Source: Parus major (lineage: Eukaryota; Chordata; Aves; Passeriformes; Paridae). From it: a DNA stretch of 64,000 nucleotides. The position numbers and the translations under genes are program-made. The notes beneath the pieces were generated by a model. That model was not told the origin of the DNA. It worked only from the letters and a program-made list of their open reading frames with translations, and ran no database searches. Positions within the stretch are counted from its first letter, which is position 1. Every line of letters starts with the position of its first letter. Below, piece by piece: positions 25,201-36,400 of the stretch. The stretch is taken from contig NC_031768.1 of NCBI RefSeq assembly GCF_001522545.3, positions 92,242,230 to 92,306,229 of the forward strand, written 5' to 3'.

Positions 25201-28199
25201 GTCTCTATCATTTTAATATTTTTTTATTATTCAATTTGCCATTAAAAGCCCATGGCAACCTAGCACTGTGCTTATGTCCTCCTACAGTCATTAAAAAGAC
25301 AGAATCTGTTTTGAGAAACATTAAGCTTACATGCAAAATCATGAAATCCTAGAGTAATAACTTGTTTATAACCTTAGTTTCTCCCTTATGATAGTCTTTA
25401 ATTAGAAGTCACATTGTTTTTCTGCAAATACAGAGCTATAGTATCTTTGATACATGCAAAATGCATCTGCTATTAATGTGTTTCACTAATCAAAACTCAA
25501 AAAATCCATCCAAACCAGCTTTCTTACATAGAGAAAAATAATGTTACTTTGTAGTCATGTTCTCTTGTAGGGAGAACATCTATCAGAGAAATTAAAGAAT
25601 GTAATATACAATTAGATACAAATACAAGGGTTTTTAGCACACACATAGGGGTTCTTTTAGGGTTTTCTGACCTAAATGTGTATCCAAGATGGTATTCATA
25701 AAAGGTCTGGTAGAATTTTATAGGTATGTGGAATTTTAAAAAAATTAAGTATTTTCATCAGAGTAGAAAGCTTTTTCTTGAAACAAATCTAACCACTATT
25801 GACTTTGTGAGTCCATTCATATTTTCTGTTGTTTTCTGCGCTTTTTCTGTAGATAGTTTAAGGTTCTTTTTCCTTTTCTCTTTAATCTCTGGATGTTTAT
25901 TTCTCATTCTGTATGTGCAAAATAGATGAACTTTTGTTTATTCAAGTTTTCGTGAAATTTAAGATTCAGTAAACATTAGGAACAGAAAATTTACGTAGTG
26001 AGGTTTCCAAGGTTTTTGACTGATTGAAGGCAAGGGGGTTATAATGGAAACTTTATTCAGCTTCGCTTGATAGCCTTCAAGAACAGAATATACCAGATCT
26101 GAACTCTCTTATTTGTATCCTCATATTTTTGGGTGAATCAGATCTGAATCTGATATGTACAGTATGTTAGAATCTGCCATGCTAACATGGGCTTAAAAAT
26201 ACGTGTACTCTGGACAAAGATAAAGCAAGCACACCAGCATTGGTGCTTTCCTTACCAATATCTGAGCTTGGCTTCCCTTAGCTGTTATTTCTTTAGTCTC
26301 TTTCTGTATCTATTTATATAACATCCTGTAAAGCATTTTATGCTTGTAAACTGCATCCCATAGGATGAGGATATACCAAACATCCAGATTAAGACTACAA
26401 ATGGTGCTGAAAAACATGTTCTTTTTCACTCATAGTCTTGTCAGAAGAGTGCAGGGTTTTGTTGTTTGATGTGCTGGTCCTGTGGTACAGCCTTCATGAA
26501 ACACTCACCTTGCATAGCATCGCTCGAAGTTGCTTGTGGAGCATCGTTTCTAGTGGCTGCATGGCAGGGAAGTAGAGTTTGCCTTCTGGGTCTCATTTCT
26601 TCCCCCCAGCATTCCCCATGTGAGCAAAGGAAACATGCCTGAGCATGTTTTGGGTTGGCCCCATCTGTATATTAGTAAGTGCTTAATTCAGGTTGCATGA
26701 CTAGGTCCCGTTCAATGAAGACCTTGCTCTTTTCCTTTCAGGGTCAGTTTCATTTTAAGACAAATCAGACTAGTTAGGCTGCACGTGACTTTTTGTGTAA
26801 AACTTCTCTGGGTAGTTTCAATGCAATTCCAGTTATGTGCAAACAAAATGAATAAGCATGTGCAAGACGGTGAATGAATGTTTTCTTTTCCTAACAGTCT
26901 GACAGAGATCCTGACTGCATGCTGGCTGATAGTACCATATTTAATGTTAGTAGATGTGGACCTGGGTAAGAGGAAAAAAAAAACAAACCAAAAAACAGAA
27001 TAGTCAGAAACATTGCATATCTGTGTAATTTCCTTAAAATAGGGTTTGCCTTTTTTATAACATAGAGTTTTTTGTTTGCTCACTGTACTATTTTAGGACC
27101 TGAAAAAATGTCTGATGTCAGATCTGTGAAAAAAAACATGTTGTCCATTAAACACAATTTGAAGAAGGTAATCTGGGGAGCTTGTGTCTTCCAGTAAAGA
27201 TAGTGCAAAAAAAGTTTTAAGAGCATTGATACTTGATTTTTTTTCATTATTTTATTTTATTTTTTCTTAATCAGCACACACAGTTTCATTTCCAGTATGA
27301 GGCTCAGTGTCTGCTGTGGCTTGTAATAAACTTCTTTTTAGTCTTCAGTCTTTCAGCATCCTTTAAAGTATGTTAACATGCTTTGGAATCCCTCAGACTT
27401 CTTTAGAGAAATCCCACACCCAATAAATGAGTGGATGCCGCGGAGCCCAGTGTTGTGCCAGCCTGGTGGTGTTCCCTTGCTTTGTAGGACCTAGGGTCAA
27501 GTGGGAGCAGGCAGAATCTGCACAGCCATGTCTCACCTTGGAGGCAAAGGATTCAGCAATGTGGTGGGCATTCACCAGTGTGGATGAGACAATTCCCACT
27601 ACTGACTCAAAATTATTCTCATTAATGAGCTACGGGCCTGTCTGTCTAAACTGAGGGCTTCGGGAGTGTGGAAAAGAGAGAAAAATATGAATATTTTGGC
27701 AGGCTTAATAAGTGAACAATATAGGTTGAACTTTCCTTGTTTCCTGTCTCTAATTCTCATATTTCCACGTCACCCAATCATCTCAAGAAATCCAAGGCTT
27801 TGTATTGTGTACTGTGCATAGTGTATGCAATTTCTGTGCTCCTGCAAACCTAAAGTAGTTCCTAAAGAAATTAGTAAAAGGCTCATGTATAGTATGATTA
27901 AAAAAAATAATTCTGTTTGTAACCTTAATGGACCCTTATGGTCAGTAAGAGCTTTCTAGGCATCTTGATACCTGGCACAAGAAGTGTCACAATGGCACTA
28001 ATTGGTAGGTTTTTGTAGTTACTAATAGGATTTGGGCATGGGTGTGTGGGAGGGAAACCTTACTTTTGGACAGAGGGGTTTGTGAGTTTTGTTAATCATC
28101 TGCTCCTCTACCAAAGGGCATGAAAACAAAAAAGGTTGGGAAAACTGCATTTAGTTCAGAAAGGCACAGTTCTGTTTTTACATGCTTTGCTTCTCTCTC
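22211..28199. other. Non-coding DNA, no supported gene
   Basis: Six kilobases hold no recognisable coding exon, RNA gene or transposon. The longest open frame is 123 codons on the minus strand at 26712-27083 and shows no domain. T-rich runs occur at 23034-23052 and 27239-27266, and A-rich runs at 24629-24640 and 26972-26996. A slightly GC-richer patch at 24020-24140 and another at 27425-27560 do not resemble any family I know. Confidence 0.5.
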
Positions 28200-29280
28200 T
28201 CCTTGGCACAAACCTTAAATGCATGGCCATGTCACCTCTGTGTCTCCCTGCTCAGTGTGAGGAGTAGTGTAAATCAATAGTAAATGCTCGCCGCCCACTC
28301 CGTGCTCGGTTACGCAATAGCACATACCGTGTACACAGAGACAAAAAGGGAAAAAGCACACACAGGCTTTACATTCAAAAGCTCTTGCATAATTTTGCTT
28401 TCCTACAGCCAAAAAAAAAAAAAAAGAAAAGAAAAAGGAAATAACAGATGGGGAGACTTGCAGGGGTTTTTTTTTTTCCTTTTCTCAGACTGTACAGAGG
28501 CGAGCTTGTTTAACATCCATGGTCATTTCTAATTGCCCCGTGCTGCAGATAAGCAAGGCAGGCTTGCTTATGCTTGAAAATAAGACTTTTTTCCATCTTC
28601 CATGATGTGGTGCACTTCTCAGGTAATACCAGACAATCTGTTATGAAGTGTTTAAGGCTGAATTGGTAATTTGTTTTGTTGTAATGAAAAAAGGAAAAGA
28701 AACACCTCACTTCAACTATTCGATACATGTTGCAAAGTGAAAGAGGGATGAGAAGTAAGTGAAGTTGGATTGAATTCTCTGATGTTAGTTTGAGGTTTGT
28801 TTTTTTTTTTTTAATCTTTTTTCCTTTCTGAAAAGCAAAATATCTCTCAATGTAATATTTATGTAAAAAGCCAGTTATGTAACTCTCGCCTGCCTTTCGC
28901 TTTTGTTACCTCTCTGGACTGTACAGCTCTACTGTTTTTCCTGACGACAGATTGTATTAAAACCTGCAAATCCTGATGAAAGGAAAGAACGACTGGGTGC
29001 CCACAGCACAGACTTTAATTTTGAGCCTTTTTAAGGGCTTCAGGCTGCAAGACAATGGATCTATTTAAGATCTGGTTTTGGCTGGAGGAATTCTTATTGA
29101 GTATTTTCTTGTCACAGTGTGCTCTGGAACATCCCCAGCTTCTGCACAGTGTTTCTGCCTCTCTCCTCCTCTATCTTCTACCCCGCCCTCCAACTTTTGG
29201 ATGTATACAATGAAAGCTTTTTCCCTTTTCTCTCCTGACCTTAATGTAAGTGTCAGGTCAGTCTCTGTGTAACAGCAGCA
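28200..29280. promoter_or_regulatory. Candidate conserved non-coding block with a CpG cluster
   Basis: The block combines a local CpG cluster at 28286-28332 (six CpGs in under 50 bp in an otherwise CpG-poor window) with a TTACGCAAT word at 28310-28318 that fits a C/EBP or PAR-bZIP site. High-complexity sequence at 28860-29080 includes 'ttttaagggcttcaggctgc' and 'atctatttaagatctgg'. It also carries A15 (28411-28425) and T-rich runs. There is no open frame of interest. The regulatory role is inferred from composition and motif content alone. Confidence 0.28.
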
Positions 29281-30639
29281 AGTGCAGGAAAACAGTGAAA
29301 TTTTAGGTTGTGCTGAACTTTATTCATTTCTATTTTAACTGATTGATGTCCATAAAGATACAGAGATTCTTCTAATTAGAATTGGTTGGGATATTTTAAT
29401 TTACTTCTGTCAAATGCAAGAAAAAGTACATAGAGCCCTGCTAAAATAATTATTTATTTTTTTTTTTAAAAAAAAAAAAAAGAGAGAAAAGAAAATGAGG
29501 CATTTTAGGCTCAAGAAAGGGAAGAAATGGGTCAGTAAAAAAGAAAACTTAATACTTTTTTTTTTCTGTTCATACTACAGGAGGAAATTGTTCCTGTAGC
29601 TATTGCAACCAATTTATTCCTAGTTGTATCCTCTGAGGATCTGACCTGTTTGTGGTTGCGAGCATTGTGCCAGGTTTTGTTTTCTTTTGGCCTTTGCAAA
29701 TCGTTCTTGTCTGCGTGCACATTCTTGGACAGATTCTTCCCCAGTGTAATGCCACTAATTCTGCTGATACGATGTCAGGAGTCTATTAGGTCAATGATGA
29801 AGTTATAGGGCTCAATCCTCAGTTATTTTAAAGTGTTTTTCTGGCATTAGAAAAGAGCTGTAAAATGAGTCTCCATGTGAATTATGCCCACTTCAGGAAT
29901 AATAGAAAAAATATTTGAAGCTTACATCGTTCAACAGTGATCCCCGAGACAAACTTTAAATGAAACAGGGTTTTTTGAAAACAGGAAGTAGAATATTTTA
30001 AGCTCTGTATGTATGTTTTAAGCAGTGTAAGTATATTTCTCCAAACTGCTGGGGAGTACACATATATTAACAAATGTATTGGAACACCTGGATTCTGAAA
30101 CCAGCCCTTGCTTTGGCTCTGGGCAATGAAAACAACTTCTTCCTCCATTTGTGTCTCAGTAAAGAATCACTTAGGGATTATACTGGCAGATACTGTTTTA
30201 TTGTGCCCTTCAGATATATTCTAAACCTATTTCATTAATGTTTATAAAATCAATTCAGATACATAGGGAGAAGACATTGAAATAATTTGTAGAGGTTAAA
30301 AAATTATTTAAATTTCAGGCTGGTGTTGCCACACAGGCCAGACTGTGGACACTAACAATATATAAGATTTAATAATCCTATATAATGTAATGATAATATA
30401 TAAATGAAAGTAACCTTCATCAGATGATTAAATTCTGGAAGACTATCCTGTAGGAATTATAGGATCTGAAAACCTATGTAATTGTAAGGTGTGGCTGAAT
30501 CAGAATATCAATAGCAGTTTATAACATAGTTGCATGCAGTGGAGGAGAGTAACATGCTTAAAATCCCTTATCCTGGTATCCCTCATGGCTGTCAGCCCTT
30601 TATGAAATGTTTGGAAGATGTAAATGGTGTAACTTTACA
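29281..30639. other. Non-coding DNA with a T/A homopolymer junction
   Basis: No gene is supported. At 29457-29481 eleven T residues are followed directly by fourteen A residues, a near-perfect hairpin-capable junction. It then grades into GA-rich sequence to about 29495. AT-rich sequence with several TATAT words lies at 30355-30405. Confidence 0.55.
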
Positions 30640-31190
30640 GAGAACATGCTCATTAATGAGTCCAGTGTTTGACTTAATCAAAAGAGTAATCATTTGTCTT
30701 TGAGTGAAAATTACTTTCTGCTTGTCTTTTCAGAGTCTCAGTCTGTAAGTTTTTTGTCGGCACTGATTGCAATGGGAGACTTATTTGGAATAGGTGTACA
30801 AAACCCGGTAACTTTTAATGGCAGACAAGCAATTTCCCCTCTTAAAGGCATCTGCCTGCTTTTCAGTTGCTGAGACATTTCTCTGCGTGTCACTAGGTTA
30901 CCCCTAACTTCCCAGGTCTTCAGTCCCCAGCTTTGCTTTGTCTGCTTGGGTGGACTACCACCAAGGCACTAACCTTCCTTAATGGTCAAACAAACCTTTA
31001 ATTATTTCCTGGGTATTTTCTAATTTAAAAAGGGGAAAAGCCCTTGTACATGCCTGCTGCTAAAACTCTGGTTATATATGCACGGTTGAACAGCAACCAG
31101 AACGAGGGAATTTTGTGTGTTCTGCAGAATGGAAATCTAATTTTAATTTATGGAGGAGAGGGTGATTTGACTTGACCAGATGCTAGACAT
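30640..31190. promoter_or_regulatory. Candidate conserved non-coding element
   Basis: This is high-complexity sequence with balanced composition and few repeats. It contains 'ctcattaatgagtcc' at 30649, which has the palindromic homeodomain core ATTAAT. Around 30750-30860 lies a block without substantial homopolymers, and 'ttaatggtcaaacaaacctttaattatttcc' lies near 30980. A strong splice acceptor followed only 11 nt later by a GTAAGT donor sits at 30734-30744. It has the character of deeply conserved vertebrate non-coding DNA, but conservation has not been tested here. Confidence 0.3.
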
Positions 31191-31739
31191 GCAACCTGTG
31201 AAACTTCTGTCTGCCTAAATTCATAGGCAAAATAGGCAAAAGGGATGGTTTGAACAGTTTCTGAAATGAGATGTTAATATTCAGTTTTAATGAATAAGTC
31301 TTCACTTCACAACTTAAAAAGACTCTGCTATTTTATTTTTAAACATAAGCTGTTTGAGTCCTGTCTCTGTGAAGATCTGTGCCTTAGTTTTCTTAAATTC
31401 AAGTTTGTTATTTTAGAGAAAAGGTTAAATATGAACCCTAAAGATTTAAAAACAGCAACAAAAATGAAAAGAGCTCTACATTAATTTTTATTTTAAAATT
31501 TCATTATTTCTCTTCCCTGAGACATACTTGGGGTTGGGTGTATTTGAAAAATAGCTAGCTAAATTATTTTGCTGTTTCCAGCAATGTGCTGAATTAGCTA
31601 CGGCAGGCTTTTTATTTAGCAATTATTCTGCAAGGCTTCCTCCCTCCCTCCCTTCCTCAGAACAGTCATTTTTGCAACTCTCACACTTTGGTTGAAGTTC
31701 ATGACAATTTTGTGTCCTTCACTATCAGTAATTCATTGC
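31191..31739. other. Non-coding DNA, no supported gene
   Basis: AT-rich sequence with a 64-codon open frame of no recognisable character at 31290-31484 and a short CCTCCCTCC run near 31640. I see nothing else. Confidence 0.5.
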
Positions 31740-32335
31740 TAGCGCTTTCAGTAGTGTCCCTGTCTTTTTGCCTCGCAGGAGTCCCTAGGAAGTGCTGCAG
31801 GAAGCAATGTTTTCTGAGTAGTTGTAACAAAAGTACCAGGCCTAGCTGCACTGAAGGTTGCTGCCGTCCTCCTTTCCAAAGCTCTGACCTGCTGCATTGG
31901 CAGCGAACAGCGGCTGGCTCGTTTCTCCGGGAGAGAACCTGTGCGTCCTTGCCTTGCTGTGTGTGCAGGTGGGCCGTGCCACCCGCAGGGAAGGGGCACT
32001 GAAGTCCAGCGGTGCAGAGGAGTTGTGGGCACGTGTGCAGGGCCTCCAGCAGGGTCAGCACCTGGATGCTCCTTGCTTTTGTTCCTCTGTGCCGTGGTTG
32101 TTGTTTTCGTGTTATTGTCACTAAACAAAGCAAGGGCTCTGTTTGGACCGAGTGCGTCCATCAGGGAGCCCCACGAGAGGATGTTCTTTGCTGTCTCCTT
32201 TCCCTGTGGGGAAGGAGAGTATCCAAAGGAGAGCATCCTCGTTTGCTCATGGATTTGTTCCCTGGATGTCTGGTCTAGTCACTGCCAGCTACTGAATGCT
32301 CATGGCTGCTGTGGGAAGGACGTTTAAGCTCTTTT
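31740..32335. other. GC-rich, CpG-enriched patch with a candidate exon
   Basis: By eye this is the most GC-rich stretch outside the LTR, with about 20 CpG dinucleotides in about 600 bp against a strongly CpG-poor background. It still falls short of a classical CpG island. On the plus strand a good acceptor ('tgtctttttgcctcgcag', AG ending 31778) and a donor (CAG|GTGGGC after 31968) bracket a 190-nt segment. One frame is open across it and is Cys-rich, with a CC..C...SC pattern. Open frames of 104-162 codons overlap on both strands, as expected from few stop codons in GC-rich DNA. None matches a protein I know. It could be a non-coding RNA exon, a promoter-like element or an unrecognised repeat. 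Confidence 0.35.
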
Positions 32336-33039
32336 CACCTTCTTGACGCAGAGGCTTAAAAACAACTCTTTAAGAAGTGACCTTTAATATCTGTAGTAGA
32401 AGGGAGCAGGGAGCTGGACTTGATGATCCAGAAAGTGTGCTTCAGGGTAAAATCTTGTAAAAAACCTGGCTATTTCAGTTAGTTCAGTTTCTGTGGGGAC
32501 TCGATTTGAGGTATTACTTCATAATTTCAACTGAAGAAACCTCTGACTTGTGTGACTTCTCGTACACGTGATGAAACTCACCCCTTTAGGGAAGTTCAGA
32601 GACAAGATACAAAGAGAGTTTGTCTGTGTAAGCAGCTGAGAGGAGTGCTCGTTCCCGAGTTTGTGCTGATTTATATGTGAATGGTTGCAGCAGAATAGAT
32701 GGACTTGCTGCTTTGACTGTACTGTGAACAAGAAAAAAATACACTCAGTTGATAATGTTTTAAATCAAAATAAATAGTGACACACTTCTTCATGGAAGGA
32801 CTGTGAAAAAATATTAACAGAAAACAGTGCAGAAAGTATCTGAAGCCACCTTTGTCCGTAGTTTCCACTATGTATATTTCTTAAACTGTTTTTCTCTTCA
32901 GAATTTTTTATTAAATATCCTGGTTTAAATATCGGCCCCTTACACTGTTGGAAAAAAAAAATGACAAAGTTTCAATCGCGTCTTCTAGGTCCCATCTAAA
33001 TATACATTCCTGAATAAAACGTGTCAGTCGCCACTGAGG
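32336..33039. other. Non-coding DNA, no supported gene
   Basis: No exon or RNA gene is seen. A short 'gagctggacttgatgatcc' string at 32411 recalls the CR1 3' UTR, but the flanking sequence does not continue the homology. Confidence 0.5.
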
Positions 33040-33480
33040 CTGGAAATGGCCTGTTCTGCTTTGAGGAAGGGGGAGGCAGATCACTAATGGTTGCTCAGGC
33101 TGTCATGTTTCTAAGAATCAGCTGTTTTTTCTTTATACTGCAAAGATTAAACAAAGAATGTTAAACATTTCCCAATTTAGCATTTATAATGGAAAGCGGC
33201 TGTAGGGCCACAGCTTGCTGCTGCAAGGGCAGGCGTTCATATGAGGAGTCGCTTAAAAAGGCTTTTATTTTCTTTGAAGGCCTATCCATTCTCCCAGCCC
33301 GGCCGCTGTGCTTTGCAATCAGGTGGAGGCAGCTTTAAATTTTTACTTTCATTTAAGTAGGAGCTAATTTACGTTTGGAAATGAAAGTTAAAGCATCTCA
33401 GCCATCTGCAAAGTGGAGGAGGAGGCAGTGGGTTTCTTTAACTTTTCAAATCTCTACAATCCTTTTTCACACCAACAGGC
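33040..33480. promoter_or_regulatory. Candidate conserved non-coding element
   Basis: This is a high-complexity block with E-box words (CATATG at 33239, CAGGTG at 33321), CTTTGAAG resembling a TCF/LEF site near 33273, and AT-rich cores such as 'gctttaaatttttactttc' near 33332. CpGs are kept in 'gcccggccgctgtg' near 33297 and in 'gaggagtcgc'. Coding potential is absent. The texture is that of vertebrate developmental enhancers. This is judgement by eye, and no alignment was available. Confidence 0.33.
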
Positions 33481-36400
33481 AAGCAAAAATTATCTTTCAG
33501 AGCTCCTATTAGTAATAATATGTAGTACTAATGATCTAATTTCTTAGCTTCAGGTCTTTATCTTCGTTTCTAAGATATATCTGTTAGTTAAGTTCAGTTG
33601 CCTTTATACTTGCATCCAGCTCAGGAGTTTAGAAATAAAAAGTTGTAGTCTTGAGTGCAGCAAAATCACATTTTTTGACCTCTGGACAGCACAACTTTCT
33701 CTGTAGCATTTCATTAGGGATTAAGTGGAGCACTGTGACTTTGTGTTTGTCTTAGTAAAGGGAAAGGACACTTAAGGGTGACTGGTAAATAAAAAGAAAA
33801 AAAAAAGGAGGAGTGACATTTTCATAAACTGCCATTACATATACTTTTATCGTGTCTGTTTATCACCCTTTCTTATTTTTCAGTTTTACCTGAATCATTC
33901 ATAGTGGAGACAAATAAACTGTTCAGTCTTTCTTAGTTAAGAATTACAGTGTTACACTAATGTGTATTTCTTTTCCTGTCGGAATGAAATAAGTGTTAAT
34001 ACAGTTAGTTGGGTTTTATTAACAGAGCAGCTAAAAATGTCTTTTGCCTACCTCTCCATTGGCTAGTTTTCAGAAATTCAGTAGTCCTCTTTCTTCTCAC
34101 AGGGACAAGAGCTAAACTTCTTACATGATTGAACCATTTTTCAGAAAAAAAATATTTCTAGTTTCTTGTATAAACTGTAAGCACTGTAAAGAAATCAGAT
34201 ATCCATTTTCTGCCTGCATGTAGATTTTGTCTAAACAAAATAGCCTTGTACTCAGCTGTCACAAACATTTGTGTATTATTTAGATGTCTACATGAGTAAT
34301 TTCGTTTGCCTCCTTCACTGTCTTAAATATGTTTGTAGATGCTTGCCCACCTTTTTGTTTCTTAAGGCAAGCTTTTTGCAGTTTTGTTTTTTTTTATAAC
34401 TCGAAGTTTTAGTATAAAAATATTTCAATCTTCTTGTGATTACATTTCTTACAGAATGTTGGAATTTTTGGACTGTGCATCTGTTTAGGCACGTGGAGAA
34501 AGACAAGACTGAGATCATGTAAGTCATGAAACTGAGAGTGAATAATCCATACTTTGTTCTTTCATCATTTTTACAATTTATACCCAGATGCAAGTAATAA
34601 ACCAAAAAGAAGAAAAAAAAAAAACAAAAACCCAAACTAGTTAGCTTTTATTTTTAAAGTGATTAATGAAAAGCAAAGTTCAAATGAGGCCACAAATCCT
34701 GGTGGTGCACAATGGCTTGATTTATTTTGTAAATAGACCATGGATAATTAACCATAAAACAAAACTTTTTTTTCTTTTTTTTTTCTTTTTCTTTTTTTTT
34801 TTCGAAAATTGCATAATGACACTGGTTTCTTTTAGTTGCTGTGAGTTACACAGAGGGAAAACGGCTTATTCACAACTGGTTGCAACTAGTTACAGCCAAG
34901 AAAAGAAAAATCCCAGAGCAAAGAGAGGAAAAAGGCTGTTAAAATCCTACTGCACTTGTAGTTTCATAGTAAGGCATTTGCTAATGGCTACAGACTGAGA
35001 AAAGCAAGAGTAGATATTTACATCCTCTGATGGTGCTTGTCGTGTTAGCCCATGTTTTGGCTCAAAACTCACAAGAAAAAGACAGCCCCTGCAGCTGGCC
35101 TTGTAGTCCACGATTTTGTATTGACTTCTAAATAGAATTATTTATGCTTTGTTGCAAGTTTCCACTACATGTCTTACTACTCTGACACTGAGGGAAGAGT
35201 CTTCTGGATAGTCATAGTCTGACTTGCTGCCAAGTCCTCTCGTGAGCCAGAGAGTGATGCTAGTTTTTCAGATATGTGATATGAGAAGACTGTCTGCCCA
35301 ACATCCCCAAAATTTGTCTCTTCATAATCCACAGTCATCTGTGGAAGGGATCTCTGATGCCCAAGAAGGAGAAGGTCCAATTTGTTGTGAAAGTACATTC
35401 ACTACTAATTAAAACTACCAGCTGGGATTACAGCCCTGGAGACTGTAAATAAAGTAGAGCATGAGATGTTCAGATGATAATATGGCCACTTTTGTGGTGG
35501 TTTGTATTACTTGCCAGTACTTAATTTGTTCATCTCATGCCAATTTATGAGAGTGAAGAGAAGGATCATGTAGGTAACAGTCAATATGCAAGAGGTTGGA
35601 ATTGCCACACAGCAACTGAATATATGGACACCTTAGTTTGCTGTCACATGCCAGGCGTGCCTTAAAATGCTTTTGACTGTATGTGTAAGACCTGCAATTC
35701 ACACAAAGCTAAAGTCTGTGTTCATGTAACCTGCTGGTGCAGCTGTGCTGTGTTTCACAGATGGTGACTCTAAGGGACTCGCAAAAAGCCGTCCTCATTC
35801 CAAACAATAGCCTGGGTGGGCAGAGGTAGTGGGTAAAAGTGATTGTCACGGTATTGTTTTAGCTGTGCTGACTCGGTGTGTTACAGCAGCGTTACAGACT
35901 GGTGTTTGTAAGGGTTCTCTAGCCAACACTGATTTGGGGGCATGCGGTTTCTTCTGTGAATTTGGAGAATTTCTCTGTCAGAATGTACTGCGAGACTGAG
36001 GAGAGGAGAAGCAGATGATTAACATCAGATCATCACCTCTACCTGCTTAATGCAAATAACTGGGAATAAGGATTCCGTGTTTTTAATCTAGACCCCAGTT
36101 ACAAGGCAGGATCTCAGATCTGCACTTTAAACCCATAACTAGGGAACTGATGAGTTCCCTCTGTGTTACTGACACTGGTAACTACAACACATGGGCTGCC
36201 ACTTGTAATCTGCTTTTAGGCCAAAGAGTCGAGTTAAAATAGCACTTAGTTTGAGCAAGAGGCTTCTGTTGTGGGTGGGAGTCGTGCTGGGGGCAACATT
36301 AGCATTGTACTTACAAACAACACTGAAGTAAAGACAAGACCCCAAAAATAAGTTAACTCTCCAAGGCTCAATACAGTCTTTGGCTTCTCTACAAGTCCTC

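Noticed and set aside
27425..27560. tRNA-derived SINE or processed pseudogene in a GC-richer patch
   Set aside because: No convincing A or B box spacing, no poly(A) tail and no flanking duplication.
31748..32236. 162-codon open frame on the minus strand
   Set aside because: It lies in the GC-rich patch, where stop codons are rare, and overlaps other long frames on both strands. The translation is low in hydrophobic order and matches nothing I know.
32400..32440. CR1 3' tail fragment
   Set aside because: Only one short string resembles CR1. The flanks do not extend the match and there is no terminal ATTCTATG repeat.
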